Assembly: GCA_022559845.1 (NCBI GenBank)
Contig: CM040118.1
Coordinates: forward strand, 444,290,053-444,354,052
Reading direction: 5' to 3'
Length of the DNA stretch: 64,000 bases
From: Amorphophallus konjac
Lineage: Eukaryota > Streptophyta > Magnoliopsida > Alismatales > Araceae
Made by a program: the position numbers and the translations under genes. A model generated the notes under the pieces. It saw only the letters and a program-made list of their open reading frames with translations. It searched no databases and had not been told where the DNA came from. Shown here piece by piece: positions 43,878-53,262 of the stretch (position 1 is the first letter of the stretch; every line of letters starts with the position of its first letter).

Positions 43878-46166
43878 TGTTGGATATTGTGTTTTGATCA
43901 TGACAAACACTATGAGTCATATGTATGATGTCATATGTGTTTTATGATTCCATATGTGCTTATTGCATACAGCATGGGTTTTTGTTACATACAGTGTGTG
44001 TTGCATACAATGCTCATATTGCTGTATCGATGAATTACATGGAATGAATTCATGCACTTGTGCATGTTTGTGAATGTCTTTGTACAAGTCGTGCATAGAG
44101 ACTGGTACAACCATTCATATGTGTCAATGCACCTAATGCGTACACTAAGTCAGTGCTACTTCGAGTCTTGGCTTTCGTAAGTCCGTGCAAACCTTCTCCT
44201 TCTTGCTCACATGAACTCGGTGCAAGCTTTGTCTTGAGCATCTGAAGGACCGTGAACATATAGGAGCTCGGTGCAAACACTGTGTAGGTCAATGCATGCA
44301 GCAAGGTCAGTGCATTGTAAGGGTCTGTGCAATCACTGTTTTGAGGTCAGTGCAAACTTTGACTCAGTGCATACTTTCACTTACTCATATAGAGGTCGGT
44401 GTAAGTTTGCCTCAGTTCATTTTTTTTAACGCATATAGGAGGTGCGTCTTACTGTGCACCTCACATGTGGCCTAGTGTCGGTGCATATTTTGTTTAAAGC
44501 TTTGCACTCGGTGCACATTTCCCAGTTTGTGCATTCAATATTCATATACTCGGTGCAATGTCGTTTGTCTTCCTTGCACCTGAAGCATGTGCATTCACTA
44601 TTTATAAACTCGGTGCAATGTTTGGTTAATATGCATAGATAGTATGTGCTCTTCACTATAGCGAGATATGTAAGGGTCAATGCATCTCTTGTTCATTCAT
44701 GCTTCATAGTCGATGCACACACTGTAGCAGGTCAGTGCAAAATTTGCATCGTGCGTATATATAAGTCTGTGCACACTTTCCTATATGTACATCAAAGTTT
44801 GTGCATACATTGTACATACCATATTAAGTTAGTGCAAACATTGTTCAATACAAGATAAGATGTCTAATGAAATATTCTCTTAACTGACAGGATAAAGTGA
44901 TCTCGTGACCTCTTAAATGGCAGAAGGCTGGCTCGTGGATAAAGGGGCAAATGATAGGCACGTGATCCGAGGAAAGGAAGCTTCTATTCCCTAACACGTG
45001 GACCAATGGAATGTCAGTAGGGTTCTGTTGCTTGATCCATACGAAGCCCCTGTTCCTATAAAAAGATACATTACCCTTCGAAGAAGGGTGCTGGTGTAGA
45101 AAAAGAGGCAGCCAGAAGAAAAGAAAAGAGAGCCAGCAGTAGTAGCAGAAGAAGAAGAAGAAGAAGAAGAAGTAGAAGCAGAAGAAGAGAGGTAGTTAGT
45201 GAGTGAAGAAGAAGCTGAGAGCCAGAGTGAGAGAGAAGAAAGGAGAAGAGAAAAAGAGGTCATGAAAAGAGGATTGAAGTAGAAAAAGAGAGAGCCTTGA
45301 GAAGGGTTTCGAAGAGGGAGAGCAGCAGAAGAAGAGTCTTAGAGAAAAGAGAAGAAGAGAGTTGAGCAAGAAGATCAGAGAATTTGAAGAGTGATCTGAA
45401 GAGAGAAAGCAGAGTATCATGAGCTAAGTGGAAAGAAGAGAATAGAAAGGTTGCTGTTCGTGAAGCAAAGGAAGAAGAAGAAGAGGGATTCCTGTCAAGA
45501 TTCCCTACAACTTGTTCGTGGTGCTGGATCAGATCCAACCCACGCTGCTCCTAGTGACCTACATTTAATTGTGCTTTCTTTGTCTAGTTTTCAGTTGCTA
45601 GTTCATCTAAGTTTCTTTCATTTTCGTGAATCCTTGTGAGAAGATATGAATCAGTGGAATCGAAGCTGTGTATCAGCAGATGGCAAGCTATGTCGCCCAG
45701 CGGATGACAAGCTGTGAGGCCCAGCTAATGTAGACAAGCTGTGAAGCCCAGCGGTTCAAGCTTTGTGACAGTGGGAAGCCACACTCTGGTTAAAGTGTGG
45801 GGTGGATGTAGATCTCGGGTCTGAGATCGAACCACCTAAAAATCTTATGTCCATCATGGTTTGATTGCCCTGTCTGATCCGCTAGATGTATGCTTAGGCT
45901 CGACCTATAGTTCCCAACTAGTGGGTATCTGGTTTGCACATTGAGCGTTTGATTCAGATCTCAAGAGAGAGAGCCATTTTGACTTGGTTTACTTGAGCAC
46001 CGATCGTATACATTTGATTTTCTCTAATTGAAGCTTAGTGTGTGCTCTCAGCCCTACAATTGTTTGCTTTAATTCCGCATATCTGTTTGATCTAAGTTTT
46101 AATTGAGCAAAGGTTTTAAGAGGGATTCATTCACCCCCCTCTTAATCCGGTCCTAGCATCTTATCA
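43878..46166 (+). repeat. 3' LTR of Sirevirus C
   Basis: 2289 bp, collinear with the 5' LTR except for small indels in the GAA-rich part and scattered substitutions. It carries the same motif array, TATA box (45057) and U5 end. Confidence 0.95.
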
Positions 46167-46171
46167 CTACC

Positions 46172-47247
46172 GTCTGCTTGGGCTGCTGCGAGTGGGACTG
46201 CGAGGCAGGCATGTATGTGTCGACGCACCCTGATGTGTGTGTCGACACACCCTGTAATACGCTCTTGAAGCTACTTCTGGAATGAGTACTGTGTCGACAC
46301 ACTGAGAGAATGGTGTCAACGCAGCTGAAGAACATTGCCCGTATAATTGGTGCTGGATTTGAAGGTGTGTCGACGCACAGAAAGACTTGTGACGACACAC
46401 TTAGTTGTGCAAGGAGGCTTCAGCCCGAATGGCCCATGGACTTGCTCTGATAGGTCGACACAGTGTTGAAGTAGGTCGACCCAGTGTTGAGTAGGTCGAC
46501 TTATCTGAGAAGTAGGTCGACTTGCTGAACACTCTAACCTCTGATAGTTCTGGCCAAGCCCCTGCAGCTTCATTTCAGCAAATTGAAAGCCCTTTGCACC
46601 TTGAGCTTCTTTCAGCCTGTGTTGTCATAAGATTGGCATTTGGAGCTTCAGTTGACTTATCTCCTTTCACTATGTTGCCCCAACCATCTATAGTTGTTTG
46701 AGTCCAGCTGCTTCCAAATTCATGTCCAGCTTCAAGATCCCTAGATCTGTCAGTATCACCTCCCCAATCTGCCGTAACATTGGATTCCCACTGCCACCTC
46801 CTGCCTTGTTTTGACATTCTTCAGTTGAAAGACATTTTGTGTCGACACACCTTCCATATGTGTCAACACACCTTTTCATTTTCTGTCAACATAGGTCGAC
46901 ATACTTAACATATGTGTTCACACACTTTTACAACTCTGGCCTACAACAAATTACTTCATGTGTCTGTCAACTTTCAAAATACTCATTTGCTTACATCATG
47001 AGGGGAGTCAAAGTAATCATCATCAAAATGTTATGAATATCAGAGTTTCAAGATGAATAAGGATTTCATCATGATCCAAGAATTTAGACATAAGACTCCA
47101 TGAAATGAAATTTTTACTCTTAAGAAAGATGCAGCATGAAAAACACCATTCACAGTGAATCATAGTTGGATCATTATCAATGCACAATAATGAATCAATC
47201 ATAGTTGGACATCATCAAAACCAAACAAGGACTACATATGTGCAACA
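46172..47247 (-). mobile_element. Sirevirus E 3' LTR, part 2 (U3 side)
   Basis: This resumes LTR E after the CTACC duplication of element C. On the minus strand the LTR starts TGTTGCACATATG at 47247, directly after a polypurine tract. GTCGAC-type dyads continue through it. There is no coding content. Confidence 0.85.
46217..46923. promoter_or_regulatory. GTCGAC dyads of LTR E, right group
   Basis: Dyads with 12-bp spacers start at 46217/46239, 46291/46313 and 46367/46389. A four-site run at 46452, 46473, 46493 and 46514 has 10-11-bp spacers, and 46839/46860 has 11 bp. Three sites at 46883, 46893 and 46914 follow. The family flavours are GTGTCGACAC and AGGTCGACCT. Confidence 0.8.
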
Positions 47248-47248
47248 A

Positions 47249-47261
47249 TCTCCCCCTTTTT
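47249..47261 (-). promoter_or_regulatory. Polypurine tract of E
   Basis: The minus strand reads AAAAAGGGGGAGA immediately before the 3' LTR start. Confidence 0.9.
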
Positions 47262-47299
47262 GATGATAGCAACTGTGAGTCATTATGTCAACTATGTTC

Positions 47300-47806
47300 T
47301 TTTTTTTTTAATAGGAAACCCTGCCTAGGGACGAGTGGGAGAATGCACCCTTTGCCAGAGGTAAAGGACTGAGCCATTCCACCACCGAATCACTAGGAGG
47401 TAAATTTTTATTGCAAAAGTGAAGGAAAGATCACATCAGTCTTAAGCTGGGCATTCCCAGTTTATCCATACGGGCCGCTCCCTTTATAATTGAGGGGAGC
47501 TCATTGGAAATGAAAAAAGCATTACATTTAGATGAGCAAGCAAAGGAGGCCAAAGAATCCGCAACTTTATTTCCTTCTCTGTATATGTGATCAATTTTGT
47601 CATGTTGAGTGGTTGCTCTCCATATCTCTCTGACATGCTGAAGGATGGACCAAAGACAGTGATATTCTTTTTTGATAGCCCGAATCAGAATTTGAGAGTC
47701 ACATTCTATATAGGCAGGTTGAGTGGAAATAGTGTGAAGATACTTAATGCCATCATTCAGGGCCCTTGCTTCTGCTACAAGACTGTTGGATATCCCATAA
47801 TAATGC
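47300..47806 (-). pseudogene. 5'-truncated LINE 3' end with RNase H remnant
   Basis: On the minus strand the frame reads GISNSLVAEARALNDGIKYL, then ECDSQILIRAIKKEY, then DHIYREGNKVADSLASFA, and ends MPSLRLM at a TGA (47431-47433). These blocks match the RNase H domain at the C-terminus of the second ORF of plant L1-type LINEs. About 120 bp of 3' UTR follow, and then a poly(A) tail seen as T10 on the plus strand (47300-47309). The right end near 47800 is a 5' truncation, usual for LINE insertions. It sits in element E just downstream of the polypurine tract. I could not see a target duplication. Confidence 0.8.
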
Positions 47807-49614
47807 CATCATTCCCCTAGTTTCAAACTTTTCTCCCTTGACTCAATTCTCTTCCCGATAAGCTCTCCCCCCCTTTGACACATAATCTCAAGTGATGACT
47901 CATAATCTCTCCCCCGTTGACATCATCAAAATAGAAGATATGGAGAGGATATATGGAACATTCAAGAGGGTGAGGAGCAAAGTAAGCATAAACCAGTGAG
48001 AATAGGTTGAGGACAACATAGTGCAGCAAAAATTGATGGAAAACAATGTGAACATGTGAGCATGATAGCTTGTGGCAAAGATGAATAATCAGATTGAATC
48101 CAGACATAGGCATAAATAGGCTTTATAGATTTATAGACATATGCAGCATCAATCAAGCAATCAGACAACTATTCATTTATTCATTCAACACTCATGTTAA
48201 GAGAAGGAACTAAGGCTCCCTCTTTGACATCATCAAAACACACACTCTAGACACAGACACAATGTCACTGAGGTGGCTGAGGTGTAACAAACATGAGTTC
48301 TGGAGCAGGAATAAAAACATGCAGTGGAGATGAAGTTTGAGCAACTGATTAGGAGGTCTAATACTAAGTGTTATCCAAGTGTTGATGCAAGTATCATGTG
48401 TTGAGGGGACTGAATAGCAGAGGAAGTAGGATGCTGAAAAAATCATGAGGCATCTGACAAAGTTCATATACCAGGATTTTCATTTCTGAAAAATTAACAT
48501 TCTCCTTTTAGAGCAAAGTAATTCAAGACCATTATTTGCATTAATGGTTCAAAGTTTATAAGCCCAAAATCTGAGTGTAAAACTCTGAAAATGTGTTCTT
48601 GTATACTTAATAGAACTAAAACAGATCTTCTAAGACTAAAGTCCTTGCCCCCATTCCTTTTCATCTTACTTAATGATTCCAAGAGAGACCCCTAGAAAGA
48701 GTTCTAATTAGTATTGAAGATAAATATTTTTAGGTGCAGAGTTCTTTTCAAGGTCAGCCTTTTGAAATTCATTTTTTTATAGATTTTTCATCTTATTCAT
48801 TTTTCAAGGACACTCAGGTTCAGTTTACTCCTTTGACATTAGGAGACACATTGATCAAATGTCAGACTCCTCAGTTACTCAGAGTTTTACTCGCCATCCT
48901 ATCTCAATCATCAACAGAGGTGGCTTGTCATATCATGACACAGTCCACGTCACTTCTTGGGTGAAGGGACATGGTTTCTCAATGAACTTCAGCCATTGCT
49001 CTACCTTTTATTTTTATTTTTCTCAAACATCTTTAAACAGACTTAACTAGACCTTTACTTCATGACGCAGTTCCCATCACTTCTTTGGTGAAGGGTCTAT
49101 GTTTTATCAGATAGTCATAGTCATTGCTCTGCAGATTCATTTTTCAAATTTCCTAGGCCTTTTCTCTTTAAATTCATCAGACCATTTTCAATGTTTAAAA
49201 ATAATACTCAATATGAAGCTCTTTAACCAAGGTGGCCTCAATACTTTCAATTTTCAGATTTCAGGAAGAGGTGAGGTCATAGTTCTTTAAGTCTATTTTA
49301 AGTCTATTCCATACACTGAGATTATCATTTTCAAGACTCTGAAACCCAGATTTAAGGTTTATATACTCTAAACCATTAATTCGTTTGGGGTTGGTCAAAA
49401 ATATCAATAAGGAGCTCTAAGAAGAGAATATTGAATTTAAGCTCCCCCTTAGTATATAAACTCAGTCAGATTTAAACAGGAATACTCCCCCTCAAGAAAT
49501 GATTTTCAATGAGTGTGATTCAAAAGAATGTGAGGAAACAGACAAAAAGTGATGTAGCAGAATATCAAGTGTTGTGTTTGACGAAGGGAATGCAGGCAAA
49601 GCAGACAACAAGTT

Positions 49615-49877
49615 AGGTCGACACATGCAATAGAGTGAGTCGACCTGTTGTTCAAGCAAAATGCAGATAGAAATCAACGATGAACTTTAAGCATGCTAGG
49701 TTGACCTAGAGCGAGCAGTGGGCCGACCTGTTCTTCAAACAGAGTGCCAGATGGAAATCAAATATAAGTTTTCAGCAGGCTAGGTCGACCTAGAGTGAGC
49801 AGTGGGTCGACCTATATGACAGGCAGAAGAACTATTCACCAGGTTGGGTCGACACATGATGGGTAGTAGGTCGACCT
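49615..49877. promoter_or_regulatory. GTCGAC dyads in E internal region
   Basis: Four dyads, all with 12-bp spacers: 49615/49637, 49698/49720, 49782/49804 and 49846/49868. The flavour is AGGTCGACCT. The second and third share most of their spacer (AGAGYGAGCAGT). Confidence 0.85.
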
Positions 49878-50334
49878 AATTTACAACCAGAATGATTTTC
49901 AGGGAGTTTTCAAATTCAGATGACAGAGGTATTGCTAAGATTTCAAATTCATTCACCATTTTTTTAAAATTTTAGTCATGGCAAAACTTCCATTTGGCAT
50001 CATGATAATTGAATCTTTATTTGCACATGAAGAAGTCAAATTCAAATATGCTTTCAATTTTATTTGAAACTGAAGCTCTTGCTTAAATGAACCATTTTAT
50101 TCAAGAAGCATAGAGAGGAGGCACAAAATTCCAAAAGGGAACAATTTTGTCAAACAATTCAAACTCCCCCTGATTATTTCAGTAGATGAGCTCATGTGAC
50201 TTAAACTCACAGTATGCAATACAGCTAAATCAACATAACTCAGCTCCCCGTCAATCTAGCCATTTATTTTAACAAACTTAATGGCTACTTGACTCAAACT
50301 GATATGGCCTGTGTCTAAATGCATAAGTAACTTC

Positions 50335-50625
50335 TGGTACCTGGCGGAGGTAGTCCTCTACGCATAGCGATTGTTTCCAGATAGGCTTGACCTGCCCTTC
50401 CACATATGACCATTTGATATACCAGTAAGTCATGCACTGAAAATGCATTTGCGAATGAAAGACTAAACAGATGGACATGTAAGATTCTAAATGATGTGGC
50501 CTGGGACAAAGTGAGTAATTGATCTCTAGTACCTGGCGAAGAATTTTCTCACGCATAGTGACAGCATCTAGACAGACCTGGTTTAGCCTTCTACATGTCA
50601 GCATTTTATATACCAGAAAGTTCAT
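50335..50625. repeat. Diverged tandem duplication, about 192-bp unit
   Basis: GTACCTGGCGGAGGTAGT near 50337 recurs as GTACCTGGCGAAGAATTT near 50530. CGCATAG, CAGATAGG/CAGACAG, ACATATGAC/ACATGTCAG and TATACCAG recur in the same order. Confidence 0.65.
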
Positions 50626-51002
50626 ATGCATGCAGAGTTCAAAAATGATTGCAATGAAGACTCCCCCTTAATTTGACACTACATGCATGCAATATACAAT
50701 ATGCTAAGCAGACTTGTTTTCTTTCATGCAGACCCAGACACATTCAATCAAACATCAATTTTCTCATATAACAACAATTTGAATTATTTTTCCAAAAGAA
50801 AATTTCAGATGCTATTGCCATCAACATAGAATATATTCTACATAAAATGAGAGGGATAGCATCTGAGTTCTTTGCATGGGAATTTTCATTTTACCCTCGA
50901 AGTATGCCACAACTTCGAACATAGCTCCTGTACCTTGATTTCCTTGAATGAGTGATCGCTTCATGATTTTTATTTTCCAGGCACACCTCCAAGGCAGCAT
51001 CC

Positions 51003-51893
51003 TCATTTGATGTTTTTAGGTACCCAAGCCTTCTTGGGTCCTTGAGGGTTAGACACATGTTTAACATGCAAGATTCTCTTCTTTATTACATTCAAATCAT
51101 CAATTTTTACGCAAAGACAATCATCAACTACATGTCCAACTTTTTCACAATAAAAATAGTAGTTGGGGTGATTTCGTTTTACTGGATTTTTACTGTTCGA
51201 ACTATACTTCCTGGACATGTTTTTCTTATTTGAAAATTTTCTTGGTTTCTTAAGAACGCTTCTACTTCTCCATGCATTCAGTTCATCATTAGTCAACATT
51301 TTGCACTCATCCATTACATGTCCATGCTTACCATAGTAAAGACATGACACATTTCTTTGTCTTTCAAGAATGAGTTTATTTCTTCATGCATGTAAATCAT
51401 CTTTCTTCATAACATTACAATCACTCATCATGTATCTATGCATGCCGCAGTAAAAACATGAAACATTCATTCTTTTTGATGCAGAAAAATGTCTAGCATT
51501 TTTTTTTGCATGCACAGTAGAAGTATTGGAATTATTTTTTAGTTTTTGCAACAAATTTTTCTTCAATTTTTTAGTTCTATTGGCATGTGGATGATGATTC
51601 TGTCGACCGGACTGAACTGTTAGGTCAACCTGGCCTTCATTTTATTTTTGAGTTTTTAGATCAGTAGACTATTTTGGGGAAGTTTCAGTAGTGTTGGCTT
51701 CATTTGAACTAGAGACAAAAGAAGTATACAATTGATTTTCAAAGGACTTTTTATTCACTAGAGTATAGCCCATCCATTCTCTCTGAAAGTTAACTTTAGT
51801 CCCCAAGATTTTATCCAAGTTCTCTTTTCCTTTGACAAATTTTGATAAAGAATCGTTTAGGTCTTTGATTTCATCTTCTAATGAGGAGATGTG
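51003..51893 (-). pseudogene. Sirevirus E gag, C-terminal half with several zinc-knuckle units
   Basis: The minus strand encodes the end of a copia gag. It has a DLNDSLSKFVKGKENLDK stretch near 51840, like element C's KFVKGKDNLN, and knuckle-like units near 51430 (CFYCGMHRYMMSDC, His replaced by Tyr), 51310 (CLYYGKHGHVMDEC, one Cys lost) and 51130 (YFYCEKVGHVVDDC, first Cys lost). It ends GPKKAWVPKNIK, like the end of B's gag. In-frame stops lie near 51382 and 51650. The upstream part is cut off by LTR H at 51894. A GTCGAC dyad lies inside the coding part (51600/51622). Confidence 0.8.
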
Positions 51894-53262
51894 TGTTAGG
51901 TCCCTTAGTGTAGCAAGACGGATCGAGAGGGGGGTGAATAGATCCCTTTAAATAATTAGGCCCAATTAAAATAAAAAAACTTCTATTGTACAAGTCAGCG
52001 GAAATGCTCTAATAGCTTAACTACTGTAAGCTAGCTAAAGCGAAATACTAAAGCAGCAATGCAAGGATGCTTACACAGAACTGATATGAAACACTAAGTG
52101 ATGTGTGTGAGCAGAGTGTTAGAACAACAATGATCAATGACAAAAAGAAAACTCTGCGAGCACGGCTCGGCTGAAAGGCAAATATATATAGCTGAAAAAC
52201 ATAGGGCCGAGCTGGAACTCAGCAGGCCGAACAGACACCCAGTCAGCAAGACTAGACTCTAAGCGAAACTCTGGCAGATCACATAAGCGCGTTCTCAGCC
52301 AAGCACGTCAGAACTGAACTTGTGGCACCCACATGCTTAAATCAGCGAACAGATCCGCAGCACCGTAGAAAGAAGAAGTGCAGAATACAAAAGCGATAGA
52401 CTATACCAGCAAGTTCCAAACTCAAGCGATAATGTGTGTGTGCTAACACAGAATAAACAGATATACACACACCACAACAAATATATCGAACTTGTGAATG
52501 AGGGGTAGATGAAATGGAGCAAACCACAGAAGCACACCCACTACACAGGATTTTAAGGTGGTTCGGTCTACACCTCGCAGACCCGGTGAGGCTTCCCACT
52601 GATACATAGCTTAACATGAGGAACGAATCCTCACGAGGAAAAAATCCTCAACATCCGCTGATTCACAGCTTCAGTGGGAACCACCCAAAATAACCGTTGA
52701 TTCACAGCTTCCGTGGTAACCTCCCACACCCGCTGACCTACAGCTTGAGGAAGGTACAGCCCTTGCCCGAACACAGTAAGCAGAATTAAAAAGAAAAAAT
52801 AAAATAAAAAACAAGAAATGTAACTTTGAATAGAGTACGAAGACTTTCGATTTGATCCACAAGTCTTATCTGAACAGATCGGAAATAAAAACTCCTTGGC
52901 CGCTATCACTCTTTGTCTTTCTGGAATAAATCTGGAAGTGGCTTTTGAACTCAGTGGCTACTCTCTCTCTTTCTCTCTCTCTTCTTCTTCTTCTCTCTAT
53001 CTCTATCTCTTTCTCTGATCTCTCTTCGAAACACTCCTGTCTGCTCACTCTTTTCTTCCTCTTCAAATGCTCTCTCTTTAGCTCTCTTAACCTCTTCGTA
53101 GCCCACAGCAGCAGCCTCTTCCACAAGGAAGAGGGCCAGTATATATAGCAGAGAAATGAGAGGATAAGAGTATTTCCAGCAGAAATCTCATTGGTCCACC
53201 TGTCAATACTGAATATTCTCTGCCAAAAGGTCCTTCTAGAACCTTGGACCATCGAACTGAGT
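51894..53262 (-). mobile_element. Sirevirus-type LTR 'H', truncated by Tekay F
   Basis: It starts TGTTAGGTCCC on the plus strand and carries GAGAGGGGGGTGAAT (U5 end on the minus strand). The conserved block TTTTAAGGTGGTTCGG lies near 52553. Hairpins GAGGA/TCCTC follow twice (52618-52632, 52635-52649). A minus-strand TATA box lies near 53140. It interrupts the E gag and is itself cut at 53262 by the start of a Tekay LTR. It does not match LTR E beyond the edge motif, so it is a different family. The rest of the element is not visible. Confidence 0.65.
53140..53148 (-). promoter_or_regulatory. TATA box of LTR H
   Basis: The minus strand reads CTATATATA, upstream of the R/U5 block. Confidence 0.5.

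Larger units (their letters stand above)
22783..46166 (+). mobile_element. Sirevirus C, pol-less LTR retrotransposon (interrupted by B)
   Basis: The LTRs at 22783-25083 (2301 bp) and 43878-46166 (2289 bp) both begin TGTTGGATATTG and end CTTATCA. The 5-bp duplication CTACC flanks the element (22778-22782 and 46167-46171). A primer site follows the 5' LTR and a polypurine tract precedes the 3' LTR. Without nested element B it is about 10.2 kb. Between the LTRs there is a gag-like coding region but no protease, integrase, RT or RNase H, so it would need enzymes from a related element. By eye the LTRs differ by several percent, so it is older than B. Confidence 0.95.
47807..51002 (-). other. E non-coding internal region
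   Basis: There is no pol similarity in any frame. On the minus strand, polypurine-tract-like words occur near 47862, 47908, 49442, 49487, 50164 and 50661. Four dyads lie at 49615-49877. A tandem duplication lies at about 50335-50625. Confidence 0.75.

Noticed and set aside
47587..47820. 77-residue plus-strand ORF
   Set aside because: It is the antisense of a convincing LINE RNase H reading on the minus strand.
51894..53262. LTR H as the 5' LTR of element E
   Set aside because: It shares only edge and R/U5 layout with the 3' LTR of E, and it interrupts E's gag mid-sequence. It is a different family.
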